Below are positions 7,560 to 15,233 of a DNA stretch of 42,192 nt, piece after piece; the stretch's first letter is position 1; the number at the start of each line of letters is the position of its first letter. The notes below the pieces were generated by a model. The model was not told where the DNA came from. It saw nothing but the letters and a program-made list of their open reading frames with translations, and did no database searches. The position numbers and the translations under genes are program-made. The stretch comes from an uncultured Oscillospiraceae bacterium (GTDB lineage Bacteria; Bacillota; Clostridia; Oscillospirales; Oscillospiraceae). Location: NCBI GenBank assembly GCA_958423465.1, contig CATZRD010000019.1, positions 1 to 42,192 on the forward strand, written 5' to 3'.

Positions 7560-7690
7560 CGGGGCTGGCCCCGCGGGGGCCCCATAGCGATTTAAAATGC
7601 GCGGGCGAACTGAATTCGCCCTTGCGCCAAGGTTTTGCCCCAGGGCAAAACCTTGTACGCCGGACTCCCGGCGGACATTCGCTCGGACAG
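7560..7690. repeat. Cluster of GC-rich hairpins between udp remnant and udp
   Basis: About 130 bases with no gene hold several back-to-back inverted repeats: GGGGC..GCCCC near 7560-7583, GGGCGAA / TTCGCCC (with a CTGAA loop) near 7605-7623, CAAGGTTTTGCCC / GGGCAAAACCTTG near 7629-7656, and CGCCGG / CCGGCG near 7659-7674. The third is long enough to act as the udp terminator, but no T-run follows on the - strand. It may be a small palindromic repeat element that took part in the udp rearrangement. Confidence 0.6.
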
Positions 7691-7691
7691 C

Positions 7692-8462
7692 TTACTTCCC
7701 CGCCCGATCCCGGGCGATGATGAGCTTCAGAGCCTCCACCCCCACCCGCACGGCGGCGGAGGTGTCCTCGCTCATGAACTGGTCCAGGCCGGCCTTCTCC
7801 CGCTCCTGGTTCCACACCACATGGAAGCAGCTGCCGCAGCGGACGCCCAGAGCGGCGGCCACCACGAACAGGGCCGCGGACTCCATCTCGCTGGCCTTGA
7901 CCCCCAGGCGCTTCCACGCCTCCCATTTATTGAGCAGCTCGTAGCTCACCGGCATACGCTCGGGGCTGTGCTGGCCGTAAAAGCTGTCCTTGCACTGGAC
8001 CACGCCGGTGTGGCAGGTCTTGCCCATGGCCCGGGCGGCCTCCGCCAGAGCGCCGGTGACGCCGAAATCCGCCACGGCGGGGAACTCGATGGGGGCGTAC
8101 TCCAGGCTGGTATGCTCAAAGCGGATGGCCCCGGTGGCCACCACGATGTCTCCGGACTGGACGTTCAAATCGATGCCGCCGCAGGTGCCCACCCGGATAA
8201 AGGTGTCCGCGCCGATGGCGGTCAGCTCCTCCATGGCGATGGAGGCGGAGGGCCCGCCGATGCCGGTGGAGCACACCGACACCTTCTCCCCCAGGAGCGT
8301 CCCGGTATAGATCCGGTACTCCCGGTTCTGGCCCACGAACCTGGCGTCGTCAAACAGCGCCGCGATGGCCTCGCAGCGGCCCGGGTCGCCGGGCAGGATG
8401 CAGTAGCGGCCCACGTCGCCGGGGACGCAGTTGATGTGGTATTGTCTTTCCAGTTCCTGCAT
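7692..8462 (-). CDS. udp: Uridine phosphorylase
   Basis: A 256-residue nucleoside phosphorylase of the NP-I family, cleaving uridine with phosphate to uracil and ribose 1-phosphate in the cytoplasm. Visible motifs: phosphate-binding ILPGDPGRCEAIA near residue 22, GIGGPSASIAMEEL near 68, IRVGTCGGIDLNVQSGDIVVATGAIR near 87-112, and the ribose-binding Glu in ASEMESAALFVVA near 193. The segment QCKDSFYGQHSPERMPVS and the length fit Udp rather than DeoD, and a separate DeoD-type enzyme lies at 37750. It is monocistronic, with its own promoter (8521-8549). A broken duplicate of its 3' end lies directly downstream. Confidence 0.9.
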   Translation of the reverse strand: MQELERQYHINCVPGDVGRYCILPGDPGRCEAIAALFDDARFVGQNREYRIYTGTLLGEKVSVCSTGIGGPSASIAMEELTAIGADTFIRVGTCGGIDLNVQSGDIVVATGAIRFEHTSLEYAPIEFPAVADFGVTGALAEAARAMGKTCHTGVVQCKDSFYGQHSPERMPVSYELLNKWEAWKRLGVKASEMESAALFVVAAALGVRCGSCFHVVWNQEREKAGLDQFMSEDTSAAVRVGVEALKLIIARDRAGK

Positions 8463-8520
8463 AACGGATGCCTCCCAAAGCGTCGTTTTTTCCGCGATCT
8501 AACCATATCGCCGTATGTAT

Positions 8521-8549
8521 ATCATATCACAGTTCCGGCGGGTCCGCAA
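8521..8549 (-). promoter_or_regulatory. udp promoter
   Basis: On the - strand TTGCGG (8549-8544) and TATGAT (8526-8521) are 17 bases apart, about 60 bases upstream of the udp ATG. Confidence 0.65.
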
Positions 8550-8612
8550 CCATATCCCGGGATATTTTCTTCTGAAAGAACAGGAATCGCCTCTTTTTTC
8601 TCCCGGCAAGTC

Positions 8613-8641
8613 TTGCGTTTCGCAAACGTTTCCTGTATAAT
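8613..8641 (+). promoter_or_regulatory. Malic enzyme promoter
   Basis: TTGCGT (8613-8618) and a consensus TATAAT (8636-8641) with a 17-base spacer, followed by an untranslated leader of about 75 bases in which I see no clear riboswitch. Confidence 0.72.
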
Positions 8642-8724
8642 GGATACCCACAGTGAACAAGCGGAGCGCCGCGTCTCCGGACGCGGGAAAACCGGAAAAT
8701 TGAGGTAATGGGAGGAGAACCAAC

Positions 8725-9897
8725 ATGGATTACGCGAAGGAAAGTCTGCGTCTGCACGGGGAATGGAAGGGAAAGATCGAGGTGGTGGCCACCGTACCGG
8801 TGGAGACCAAGGACGACCTGAGTCTGGCCTACACCCCCGGCGTGGCCCAGCCCTGCCTGGAGATCCAGGAGGACATCGACAAGAGCTATGAGCTGACCCG
8901 CCGCCACAATCTCTGTGCCGTCATCACCGACGGCACCGCCGTTCTGGGATTGGGCGACATCGGCCCCGAGGCGGGTATGCCCGTCATGGAGGGCAAGTGC
9001 GTGCTCTTCAAGTCCTTCGGCAACGTGGACGCCTTCCCTCTGTGCGTCAGGACCAAGGACGTGGACGAGTTTGTGGAGACGGTGTACAACATCTCCGGCA
9101 GCTTCGGCGGCATCAATCTGGAGGACATCGCCGCCCCCCGCTGCTTTGAGATCGAGCGGAAGCTGAAGGAGAAGTGCGACATCCCCATCTTCCACGACGA
9201 TCAGCACGGCACCGCCGTCATCACCCTGGCGGGCCTGACCAACGCCCTGAAGGTGGTGGGCAAGAAGAAGGAGGACGTAAAGATCGTCACCTCCGGCGCC
9301 GGCGCCGCCGCCATCGCCATCGTGAAGCTGCTGCTCTCCGGCGGGTTCAGGCATGTGACCATGTGCGACCGGAAGGGCGCCATCTACGCCGGCCGGGAGG
9401 GCCTGAACTGGATCAAGGAGGAGATGGCCCAGGTCACCAATCTGGAGAAGAAGTCCGGCACCCTGGCCGAGGCTCTGGTGGGCGCGGACGTGTTCATCGG
9501 CGTATCCGCCCCCGGCACCGTCACCACTGAGATGGTCAAAACCATGAACAAGGACGCCATCATCTTCGCCTGCGCCAACCCCACCCCGGAGATCTTCCCC
9601 GAGGACGCCAAAGCCGGCGGCGCCAAGGTCATCGCCACGGGCCGCAGCGACTTCCCCAACCAGATCAACAACGTCCTGGCCTTCCCCGGCATCTTCCGGG
9701 GGACCTTCGACGTGCGGGCCAGCGACATCAACGAGGAGATGAAGGTGGCCGCCGCCCACGCACTGGCGGATCTTATCTCCGACGAGGAGCTGAGCGCGGA
9801 CTACATCATCCCCAAGGCCTTCGACAAGCGGGTGGGTCCCGCGGTGGCCAAGGCCGTGGCCGAGGCCGCCCGGCGCACCGGCGTCGCCAGAATCTGA
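8725..9897 (+). CDS. NAD(P)-dependent malic enzyme
   Basis: A 390-residue cytoplasmic enzyme that oxidatively decarboxylates malate to pyruvate. This is the short bacterial form without the phosphotransacetylase-like extension. Motifs: the N-terminal catalytic Tyr in LAYTPGVAQPCLEI near residue 34, GTAVLGLGDIGPEAGMPVMEGK near 72, the catalytic Lys in VLFKSFGNVDAFPL near 95, metal-site residues in GGINLEDIAAPRCFEIE and IPIFHDDQHGTA near 132-163, and the dinucleotide-binding SGAGAAAIAIVKLL near 192. The ATG at 8725 follows GGGAGGAG. It stands alone between its own promoter and a strong terminator. Cofactor preference (NAD or NADP) cannot be read with certainty. Confidence 0.94.
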   Translation: MDYAKESLRLHGEWKGKIEVVATVPVETKDDLSLAYTPGVAQPCLEIQEDIDKSYELTRRHNLCAVITDGTAVLGLGDIGPEAGMPVMEGKCVLFKSFGNVDAFPLCVRTKDVDEFVETVYNISGSFGGINLEDIAAPRCFEIERKLKEKCDIPIFHDDQHGTAVITLAGLTNALKVVGKKKEDVKIVTSGAGAAAIAIVKLLLSGGFRHVTMCDRKGAIYAGREGLNWIKEEMAQVTNLEKKSGTLAEALVGADVFIGVSAPGTVTTEMVKTMNKDAIIFACANPTPEIFPEDAKAGGAKVIATGRSDFPNQINNVLAFPGIFRGTFDVRASDINEEMKVAAAHALADLISDEELSADYIIPKAFDKRVGPAVAKAVAEAARRTGVARI

Positions 9898-9900
9898 GTT

Positions 9901-9949
9901 TTCAAAAAGAGGGACTCTTTCCCGGTGGGAAAGAGTCCCTCTTTTTGAA
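9901..9949. terminator. Long perfect terminator hairpin after malic enzyme gene
   Basis: A 23-base-pair perfect stem (9901-9923 with 9927-9949, GGT loop) ending in TCTTTTT. It is symmetric in its A/T tails and so can work in both directions. Between it and the recR terminator lie about 135 bases with a CCCCGCC-AG-GGCGGGG hairpin and no gene. Confidence 0.9.
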
Positions 9950-10084
9950 TTCACTTCGCTTCCCGCCTCACCCCGCCAGGGCGGGGATCGACGCGCGCTC
10001 CGTGCAGCGTGTTTTTTTGTGAGGCGAAGCCCCCCCAAAAAACGATTTGATCCTATTTGCGCCCACAGGCGCGAAGCGAATGGG

Positions 10085-10123
10085 GAGAATCAAAAAAGAG
10101 GCTTTGCCTCTTTTTTGATTCTC
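10085..10123 (-). terminator. Terminator of the rpe-recR operon, overlapping the recR stop codon
   Basis: An 18-base-pair stem GAGAATCAAAAAAGAGGC / GCCTCTTTTTTGATTCTC with a three-base loop. The TGA stop of recR (10124-10122) lies at the base of the stem, so the terminator starts inside the gene's last codon. Confidence 0.85.
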
Positions 10124-10721
10124 AGATGTCTCGTCTGCCTTCCAGCGCCCGCATGAGGGTGGCGTCGTCGGCAAACTCCAGATGTCCCCCCACGGGGATG
10201 CCGTAGGCCAGCCGGGTCACCCGCACGTCAAAGGGCTTCAGCAGCCGGGCCAGGTACATGGCGGTGGCCTCTCCCTCCGTGTCGGGGTTGGTGGCCATGA
10301 TGACCTCCCGGATGCCTCCCCGGGCCACCCGGTCCACCAGGCTCTTGATCTCCAGGTCGTCCGGCCCCACATGGTTCATGGGGGAGATGACCCCGTGGAG
10401 CACATGGTAGCGGCCGGTGTACTCCCTGGCCCGCTCCATGGCCACCACGTCCCGGGGGTCCGCCACCACGCAGACGGTGGTTTCGTCCCGCTTGGGGGAG
10501 GCGCAGATGGGGCACAGCCCCCCGGCGGTGAGGTTCTGACACACGGGACAGCAGGTAACGGTGCGCTTGGCCTCCAGTATGGCGTCGGCAAACTCCTGGG
10601 CCTCCTGATCCGTCAGGCTCAGCACATGGAAGGCCAGCCGCTGGGCGGATTTGCCGCCGATGCCCGGCAGGCGGGCGAACTGCTCCACCAGCTTCTCCAG
10701 CGGCGCGGGAAAATACTCCAT
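10122..10721 (-). CDS. recR: Recombination mediator protein RecR
   Basis: A 199-residue protein that helps load RecA on gapped DNA with RecF and RecO. The order of domains is typical: an N-terminal helix-hairpin-helix LPGIGGKSAQRLAFHVL (about 18-34), a four-Cys zinc finger CCPVCQNLTAGGLCPIC (about 57-73), a Toprim domain with VVADPRDVVAMERA and VIMATNPDTEGEATAMYLARLL, and the C-terminal RLAYGIPVGGHLEFADDATLMRAL. The start is the ATG at 10721; a longer reading to 10985 overlaps rpe and is wrong. It lies 5 bases after rpe. In many Firmicutes recR follows dnaX and a YbaB/EbfC gene; pairing with rpe is less usual. Confidence 0.95.
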   Translation of the reverse strand: MEYFPAPLEKLVEQFARLPGIGGKSAQRLAFHVLSLTDQEAQEFADAILEAKRTVTCCPVCQNLTAGGLCPICASPKRDETTVCVVADPRDVVAMERAREYTGRYHVLHGVISPMNHVGPDDLEIKSLVDRVARGGIREVIMATNPDTEGEATAMYLARLLKPFDVRVTRLAYGIPVGGHLEFADDATLMRALEGRRDI

Positions 10722-10726
10722 AGCTC

Positions 10727-11371
10727 TTATCCTCTCAGTTCCCGGATGCGTCCGGGGATATCTTCGGCCTTGTACACGGCGGAACCGGCCACCAGCACGT
10801 TGGCCCCGGCCTCCACGCAAACTTTGGCGGTGACGGGGTCCACGCCGCCGTCCACCTCCACGTCGCAGGCAAGGCCCCGCTCCGTGATCCAGGCGCGGAC
10901 CTGCCGCACCTTGTCCATCATGTCCGCCATGAAGGACTGGCCGCCGAAGCCCGGCTCCACGGTCATGATGAGCACCATGCCGCACCGGTCCAGAAAGGGC
11001 AGGACGGCCTCCGCCGGAGTTTTGGGCTTCAGCACCACGCCGGCCTTCTTCCCGCAGCCCCGGATGATGTCCAGGGCCTTTCCCGTGTTCTCCTCCGTGT
11101 CCGCCTCCACATGGACGGTAACGATGTCCGCCCCGGCCTTACAGAACGCCTCTACATACCGCACCGGGCGGTCGATCATCAGGTGTACGTCCAGAGGCAG
11201 GCTGGTGGTGGGGCGGATGCACTTCACCACCGGGATGCCGATGGTGATATTGGGCACGAACAGGCCGTCCATCACGTCCACATGGACGTAGTCGGCGGTA
11301 GCGATCCGGCGGATGTCCCGCTCCAGATTGGCAAAGTCGGCGGAGAGGATGGAGGGCGCGATCTTGATCAT
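10727..11371 (-). CDS. rpe: Ribulose-phosphate 3-epimerase
   Basis: A 214-residue TIM-barrel enzyme of the pentose phosphate pathway that interconverts ribulose 5-phosphate and xylulose 5-phosphate. Motifs: KIAPSILSADFANLERD at the N-terminus, metal-ligand segment DYVHVDVMDGLFVPNITIG near 27-45, PLDVHLMIDRP near 59, MTVEPGFGGQSFM near 135, and VDGGVDPVTA followed by GANVLVAGSAVYK near 170-195. The ATG at 11371 follows AAGGAAG; the open frame to 11467 adds a non-homologous tail. It is usually found beside rsgA and thiN in this phylum. Here neither is adjacent, and a thiamine pyrophosphokinase gene lies at the far right of the window. Confidence 0.95.
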   Translation of the reverse strand: MIKIAPSILSADFANLERDIRRIATADYVHVDVMDGLFVPNITIGIPVVKCIRPTTSLPLDVHLMIDRPVRYVEAFCKAGADIVTVHVEADTEENTGKALDIIRGCGKKAGVVLKPKTPAEAVLPFLDRCGMVLIMTVEPGFGGQSFMADMMDKVRQVRAWITERGLACDVEVDGGVDPVTAKVCVEAGANVLVAGSAVYKAEDIPGRIRELRG

Positions 11372-11564
11372 ATCCAGCACTTCCTTCTTCGTAAAATCAG
11401 GGAATCGGTCCCGGGACAGCCCCCGCCCGTCCCCCGGGACAAGTTCCCCCGGAGAGGCGGGCGACATAGGATACCGTAAGCGGCATGAGCGTCCGGCGGC
11501 GGGACCCGATCCCTGTCCCCCGCGGCCACGCCCCCGGCCCCGTCCGGGCGCGCCGCATCATATA

Positions 11565-11597
11565 GGAGGCCGTCGGAGTCCTGATCCGGCGGCCTCC
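11565..11597 (-). terminator. Possible terminator hairpin after ileS
   Basis: GGAGGCCGTCGGA / TCCGGCGGCCTCC (one mismatched position, GTCCTGA loop) lies 8 bases beyond the ileS stop. No T-run follows on the - strand, so it may only protect the 3' end. The rest of 11372-11604 is GC-rich and carries no gene that I can support. Confidence 0.4.
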
Positions 11598-11604
11598 ATC
11601 GGCA

Positions 11605-14379
11605 TTACATGAGATCCGCGGCGTCTACAAGGCCCATGCCCCGCACCACCTTGGCGCAGCGGGCGCAGAGGGTGGGGTGAGCGCTGTCGCTGCCCACGCT
11701 GGGCAGGATCTTCCAGCACCGCTGGCACTTTTCGCCCTGGGCGGGGGCTACCTCCACCTGGGCGGCGGTGTCGGAGATCTCCACCTGGGAGACGATCAGC
11801 AGGTCGGCCAGCTCCTCCATGGACATGGCACGGCACCCGGCGGCCTTCCCCGCGGGAATGGTGACCATTGCCTCAAGGCCCTTGCCGATCTTCTTCTCGT
11901 TCCGGGCCTGCTCCAGGGCGGCGTTGACGGCGGTCCGCAGAGCGATCAGCCCGTCCCACGCGGCCATGGCGTCATCGTCCAAAGCGTAGTCCGCAAAAGG
12001 CTTGTTCATCTCGTTGAGCACCACATTCCGGGGATCGTCCCCCGCCCGGTGGGGCATGGCCTGCCAGATCTCGTCGCAGGTGAAGGCCAGGATGGGGGCG
12101 AAGAGCTTGGTGATGGTGTCCAGGATCATCCACAGGGCGGTCTGGGCGCTGCGGCGCTTCAGGCTGTTCTTCTCGTCGCAGTACAGCCGGTCCTTGATGA
12201 TGTCCAGATAGAAGCTGCTCAGCTCCACCACGCAGAAGTCGTTGACGGCGTGGCTGACCACGTGGAACTCGTAGTTGTCATAGGCGGCGAAGCACTTTTC
12301 AATGAGCCCGTTCAGCTTGGTGACCGCCCAGCGGTCCAGCTCCAGCATGTCGCTGGGAGACACCAGCTGATCGGCGTCGAAGCCGTCCAGGTTGCCCAGA
12401 CAGTACCGGGCGGTGTTGCGGAACTTCAGGTAGCTCTGAGAAAGCTGCTTGAAGATGTTGTCGGAGCATCTGACGTCCACATGGTAGTCGGCGGAACCGG
12501 CCCACAGGCGGATCATGTCCGCGCCGTACTTCTTGAAGATGTCGGCGGGGTCCACGCCGTTGCCTAGGGACTTATGCATGGCCTTGCCCTCGCCGTCCAC
12601 GGTCCAGCCGTGGGTGACGCACTGCTTGAAGGGCGCGCCCTGTCCCATGGCCCCCACGGCGGTGAGGAGGCTGGACTGGAACCAGCCCCGGTACTGGTCC
12701 AGACCCTCCATATACACGTCGGCGGGCCAGAAGCCCTGATCCTTCTTCATGGAGGCGAAGTGGGTGGAGCCGGAGTCGAACCAGCCGTCCAGAGTGTCCT
12801 CCTCCTTGGTGAAGTGGGTACCGCCGCAGTGGGGGCATTTGTACCCGGCGGGAAGGATCTCCTCCGCCGCCTTTTCATACCAGGCGTTGGAGCCCTCGGC
12901 GGCAAAGAGCTGGCTGACGGCGGCGATGGTGGTATCGTCGCACACGGGCTTGCCGCAGTCCCCGCAGTAGAACACGGGGATGGGCAGGCCCCACCGCCGC
13001 TGGCGGGAGATGCACCAGTCCGAGCGCTCCCGGATCATGGAGATCATCCGGTCCTTGCCCCAGGCGGGAAGCCACCGTACATCGTCGCAGGCGGCTACCG
13101 CGTCGTCCTTGAAGGCGTCCACGGAGCAGAACCACTGGGGGGTGGCCCGGAAGATGATGGGGTGCTTGCACCGCCAGCAGTGGGGATAGCTGTGGACGAT
13201 CTCCTCGCTGGCGAAGAGGGCGCCGCTCTCCTTCATGTCGGCCAGGATCACGGGGTTGCTCTCGTCGGTGGACATACCGGCGTACTTCCCGGCGTAGTCC
13301 GTGTGGCGGCCCCGGTCGTCCACGGGCACCACCATGTCCATGCCGTAGCGCAGGCAGGTCTGATAGTCGTCCGCGCCGAAGCCGGGGGCGGTGTGGACGC
13401 AGCCGGTGCCGGAGTCCATGGTGACGTATTCCGCGTTCACCAGGCGGCTTGTCTTGGGGAGGAAGGGGTGGCGGGCCAGCATGTTCTCAAAGAACGCGCC
13501 GGGGTGGGTCTCCACGATCTCCCAGTTCTCGATTCCGCCCACCTTCATGACCTTCTCCGCCAGGGCCTCGGCCACGATATAGGTCTCGCCGTTTTCCGCC
13601 TTCACCAGAGCGTAGCTCTCCCGGGGATGGAGGGCGATGGCCAGGTTGCCGGGAAGGGTCCAGATGGTGGTGGTCCAGATGATGAAGTACAGCTTCTCCC
13701 GGCCGACGTGGCTCAGCTTCCCCAGGTCGTCGTCCATGGGGAACTTCACATACACGGTGGTGCAGGGGTCGTCCTGATACTCGATCTCCGCCTCCGCCAG
13801 GGCGGTCTCGTCCTTGGGGCACCAGTACACAGGCTTCAGGCCCTTGTAGATGACGCCCTTCTTGTACATCTCGCCGAACACCTTGACCTCCTCGGCCTCA
13901 AAGCCGGGGTCCATGGTCTTGTAGGGGTGCTCCCAGTCGCCCAGAACGCCGATGCGCTTGAAGCCCGCCATCTGGATGTCGATATACTTCTGGGCGTAGT
14001 TATGGCAGGCGGTGCGGAACTCCGGCACGCTCATCTTCTTGCGGTTGAGCTTCTGCTCCTTGATGATGGCGGACTCGATGGGCATCCCGTGGTTGTCCCA
14101 GCCGGGGATATAGGGGGTGTAGTACCCCCGCATGGCGGCGGAGCGGACCATGAAGTCCTTGATGGACTTATTGAGGGCGTGGCCCATGTGGAGATTGCCG
14201 TTGGAGAAGGGCGGGCCGTCGTGGAGGGCGAACCGGGGCTTGCCGGAATTTTTCTTCAGCAGCTCGTGGTAGAGGTCCTGCTGCTCCCAGCGCTCCAGCA
14301 TGGCCGGCTCCCGGGCGGGCAGCCCCGCCCGCATGGGGAAGTCTGTCTTGGGGAGATTGATGGTCTTATTGTAATCCAT
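11605..14379 (-). CDS. ileS: Isoleucine-tRNA ligase
   Basis: A 924-residue class I aminoacyl-tRNA synthetase that charges tRNA-Ile. Residues 55-70 hold the HIGH motif as GNLHMGHALNK. The editing domain follows (about 180-400), then GLDQYRGWFQSSLLT. The KMSKS region reads GKAMHKSLGN near residue 600, so the first Lys and the middle Ser of the motif are replaced while the second Lys and last Ser remain. The C-terminal zinc site is C885-C888 / C905-C908 (CQRC...CARC). This is the bacterial IleS1 type. The ATG at 14379 follows CAGGAGGAAAA. Its T-box leader lies 1.2 kb upstream at 15571-15847, separated by repeats and two small genes, so regulation may have changed. Confidence 0.97.
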   Translation of the reverse strand: MDYNKTINLPKTDFPMRAGLPAREPAMLERWEQQDLYHELLKKNSGKPRFALHDGPPFSNGNLHMGHALNKSIKDFMVRSAAMRGYYTPYIPGWDNHGMPIESAIIKEQKLNRKKMSVPEFRTACHNYAQKYIDIQMAGFKRIGVLGDWEHPYKTMDPGFEAEEVKVFGEMYKKGVIYKGLKPVYWCPKDETALAEAEIEYQDDPCTTVYVKFPMDDDLGKLSHVGREKLYFIIWTTTIWTLPGNLAIALHPRESYALVKAENGETYIVAEALAEKVMKVGGIENWEIVETHPGAFFENMLARHPFLPKTSRLVNAEYVTMDSGTGCVHTAPGFGADDYQTCLRYGMDMVVPVDDRGRHTDYAGKYAGMSTDESNPVILADMKESGALFASEEIVHSYPHCWRCKHPIIFRATPQWFCSVDAFKDDAVAACDDVRWLPAWGKDRMISMIRERSDWCISRQRRWGLPIPVFYCGDCGKPVCDDTTIAAVSQLFAAEGSNAWYEKAAEEILPAGYKCPHCGGTHFTKEEDTLDGWFDSGSTHFASMKKDQGFWPADVYMEGLDQYRGWFQSSLLTAVGAMGQGAPFKQCVTHGWTVDGEGKAMHKSLGNGVDPADIFKKYGADMIRLWAGSADYHVDVRCSDNIFKQLSQSYLKFRNTARYCLGNLDGFDADQLVSPSDMLELDRWAVTKLNGLIEKCFAAYDNYEFHVVSHAVNDFCVVELSSFYLDIIKDRLYCDEKNSLKRRSAQTALWMILDTITKLFAPILAFTCDEIWQAMPHRAGDDPRNVVLNEMNKPFADYALDDDAMAAWDGLIALRTAVNAALEQARNEKKIGKGLEAMVTIPAGKAAGCRAMSMEELADLLIVSQVEISDTAAQVEVAPAQGEKCQRCWKILPSVGSDSAHPTLCARCAKVVRGMGLVDAADLM

Positions 14380-14419
14380 TGCTCAATTTTCCTCCTGAAT
14401 GGTGAATTGTTTTATGATC

Positions 14420-14699
14420 GGTTCTTCCGCCCCTGCGGGGCGGAGGGTGGGTTTGATCTGATTTTCAGTCTGCCGGACGGGGCCTCCCCGGCCCCGCACC
14501 CCGGGTCGCTTTTTGCTCGTGCAAAAAGTGACCAAAAACACGCCCAGGGGGTCTCCCCCTGGGTACCCCCTGTGGGGCAGCCTGTGCGGGTGAAGAACTG
14601 CGAATGCCTCCGAACAGCAGATTCCTTCGGGTTTCTGATTTTTGGAACCATCTGATCCAACTCCGGCTGTCGCCCTCTTGAAGGGATAGAGCCATCTGT
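14420..14699 (-). repeat. Hairpin-rich intergenic repeat, copy A
   Basis: About 280 bases homologous to copies B (15234-15552) and C (19756-20127), in - orientation. Read on the - strand, the shared parts are GATGGCTCTATCCC, GGCGACAGCCG-AGTTGGA, CCCGAAGGAATCTG, TTCGGAGGCATTCGCAG, CTTCACCCGCACAG, the hairpin CCAGGGGGAGACCCCCTGG, a hairpin of GTCACTTTTTGC / GCAAAAAGCGAC, a GGGGCC-rich palindrome, CAGACTGAAAATC, and a final CCGCCCC / GGGGCGG hairpin. Copies share a similar translated peptide, but indels break the frame between copies, so it is unlikely to be coding. The 14380-14419 stretch to ileS holds only its ribosome site. Confidence 0.8.
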
Positions 14700-14706
14700 T
14701 GGTTCT

Positions 14707-14913
14707 TTACCTCTGGTCTGTGCGTCCGGCCAGGTAGTCCAGACTGACCCCAAAATGGTCCGCCAGGGCGCAGAGATTATCATAGTTAGGTTTTTGTTCA
14801 CCCGCCTCATACCGCTGGTACTGACGGACCGTCAGCCCAATAGCCGCTGCGGTCTCAATTTGCTTCTCTTTCCGCTCCTTGCGGAGAGCATAGATTCTTT
14901 CATGTAATTCCAT
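14707..14913 (-). CDS. Small XRE-family HTH repressor
   Basis: A 68-residue protein that is almost only a Cro/C1-type helix-turn-helix: ELHERIYALRKERKEKQIETAAAIG, LTVRQYQRYEAGEQKPNYD, NLCALADHFGVSLDYLAGRTDQR. The start chosen is the ATG at 14913 after AAGAGGAAAT; an in-frame GTG at 14931 overlaps the divergent promoter. The divergent promoter holds two near-identical palindromes (14930-14945 and 14959-14974), the probable binding sites. Such single-domain repressors are common in mobile elements and in toxin-antitoxin-like pairs. The gene lies in the same direction as ileS, so its transcript may run on through repeat A into ileS. Confidence 0.88.
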   Translation of the reverse strand: MELHERIYALRKERKEKQIETAAAIGLTVRQYQRYEAGEQKPNYDNLCALADHFGVSLDYLAGRTDQR

Positions 14914-14924
14914 ACTATTTCCTC

Positions 14925-14974
14925 TTGACACGAAGAATTCTTCATGTTACTATATGAGACGAAGAAAACTTCAT
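14925..14974 (+). promoter_or_regulatory. Divergent promoter with two HTH operators
   Basis: TTGACA (14925-14930) and TACTAT (14948-14953), 17 bases apart, drive the + strand small gene. Two 16-base operators ACGAAGAATTCTTCAT (14930-14945) and ACGAAGAAAACTTCAT (14959-14974) differ only in the two central bases and lie 29 bases apart. One lies between -35 and -10, the other over the start point. This is a classic repressor arrangement. Confidence 0.8.
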
Positions 14975-14994
14975 CTTTTGAAAGGAGAATTGCG

Positions 14995-15213
14995 ATGACG
15001 GACTTTATGCGGTGGCTGTACGCCCATTACATCAGGCCGCGGCTGAGGGAGGCGGATCGGACGGGGTATGAGATGCATATTTCCCTCCTGGAAGACGAGC
15101 TGAGCCGTCAGGAGAGGGAGGATCTGGAGCGCGTCATGGAGCTGTACACCAGTGAGGCATTCCTACTGGGTCTGCGCACAGGCGCAGGGCTTTCTGCCAG
15201 TCTACAGGACTGA
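14995..15213 (+). CDS. Small helical protein of unknown function, divergent from HTH repressor
   Basis: A 72-residue protein from the ATG at 14995 behind AAAGGAGA (a longer reading from 14944 would start inside the promoter). It is highly charged and predicted helical: MRWLYAHYIRPRLREADR, then EMHISLLEDELSRQEREDLERV and a C-terminal ELYTSEAFLLGLRTGAGL. The last stretch resembles the end of short proteins of unknown function that are common in Oscillospiraceae (DUF6809-like), but I cannot assign a family firmly. There is no signal peptide or transmembrane helix. It is controlled from a promoter with two putative HTH operators, so the pair could be a small addiction-like or regulatory module, or cargo of an insertion. 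Confidence 0.7.
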   Translation: MTDFMRWLYAHYIRPRLREADRTGYEMHISLLEDELSRQEREDLERVMELYTSEAFLLGLRTGAGLSASLQD

Positions 15214-15233
15214 ACGAAAATATATGGATGAAT

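Noticed and set aside
10722..10985. Upstream extension of recR
   Set aside because: It lies inside rpe in another frame; the recR family starts at the ATG at 10721.
12574..14655. A 693-codon open frame opposite ileS
   Set aside because: Low-complexity His/Gly/Val/Leu composition caused by GC-rich third positions of ileS on the other strand; no domain. The same holds for long frames opposite cinA, nupO, mnmG, oadB and others.
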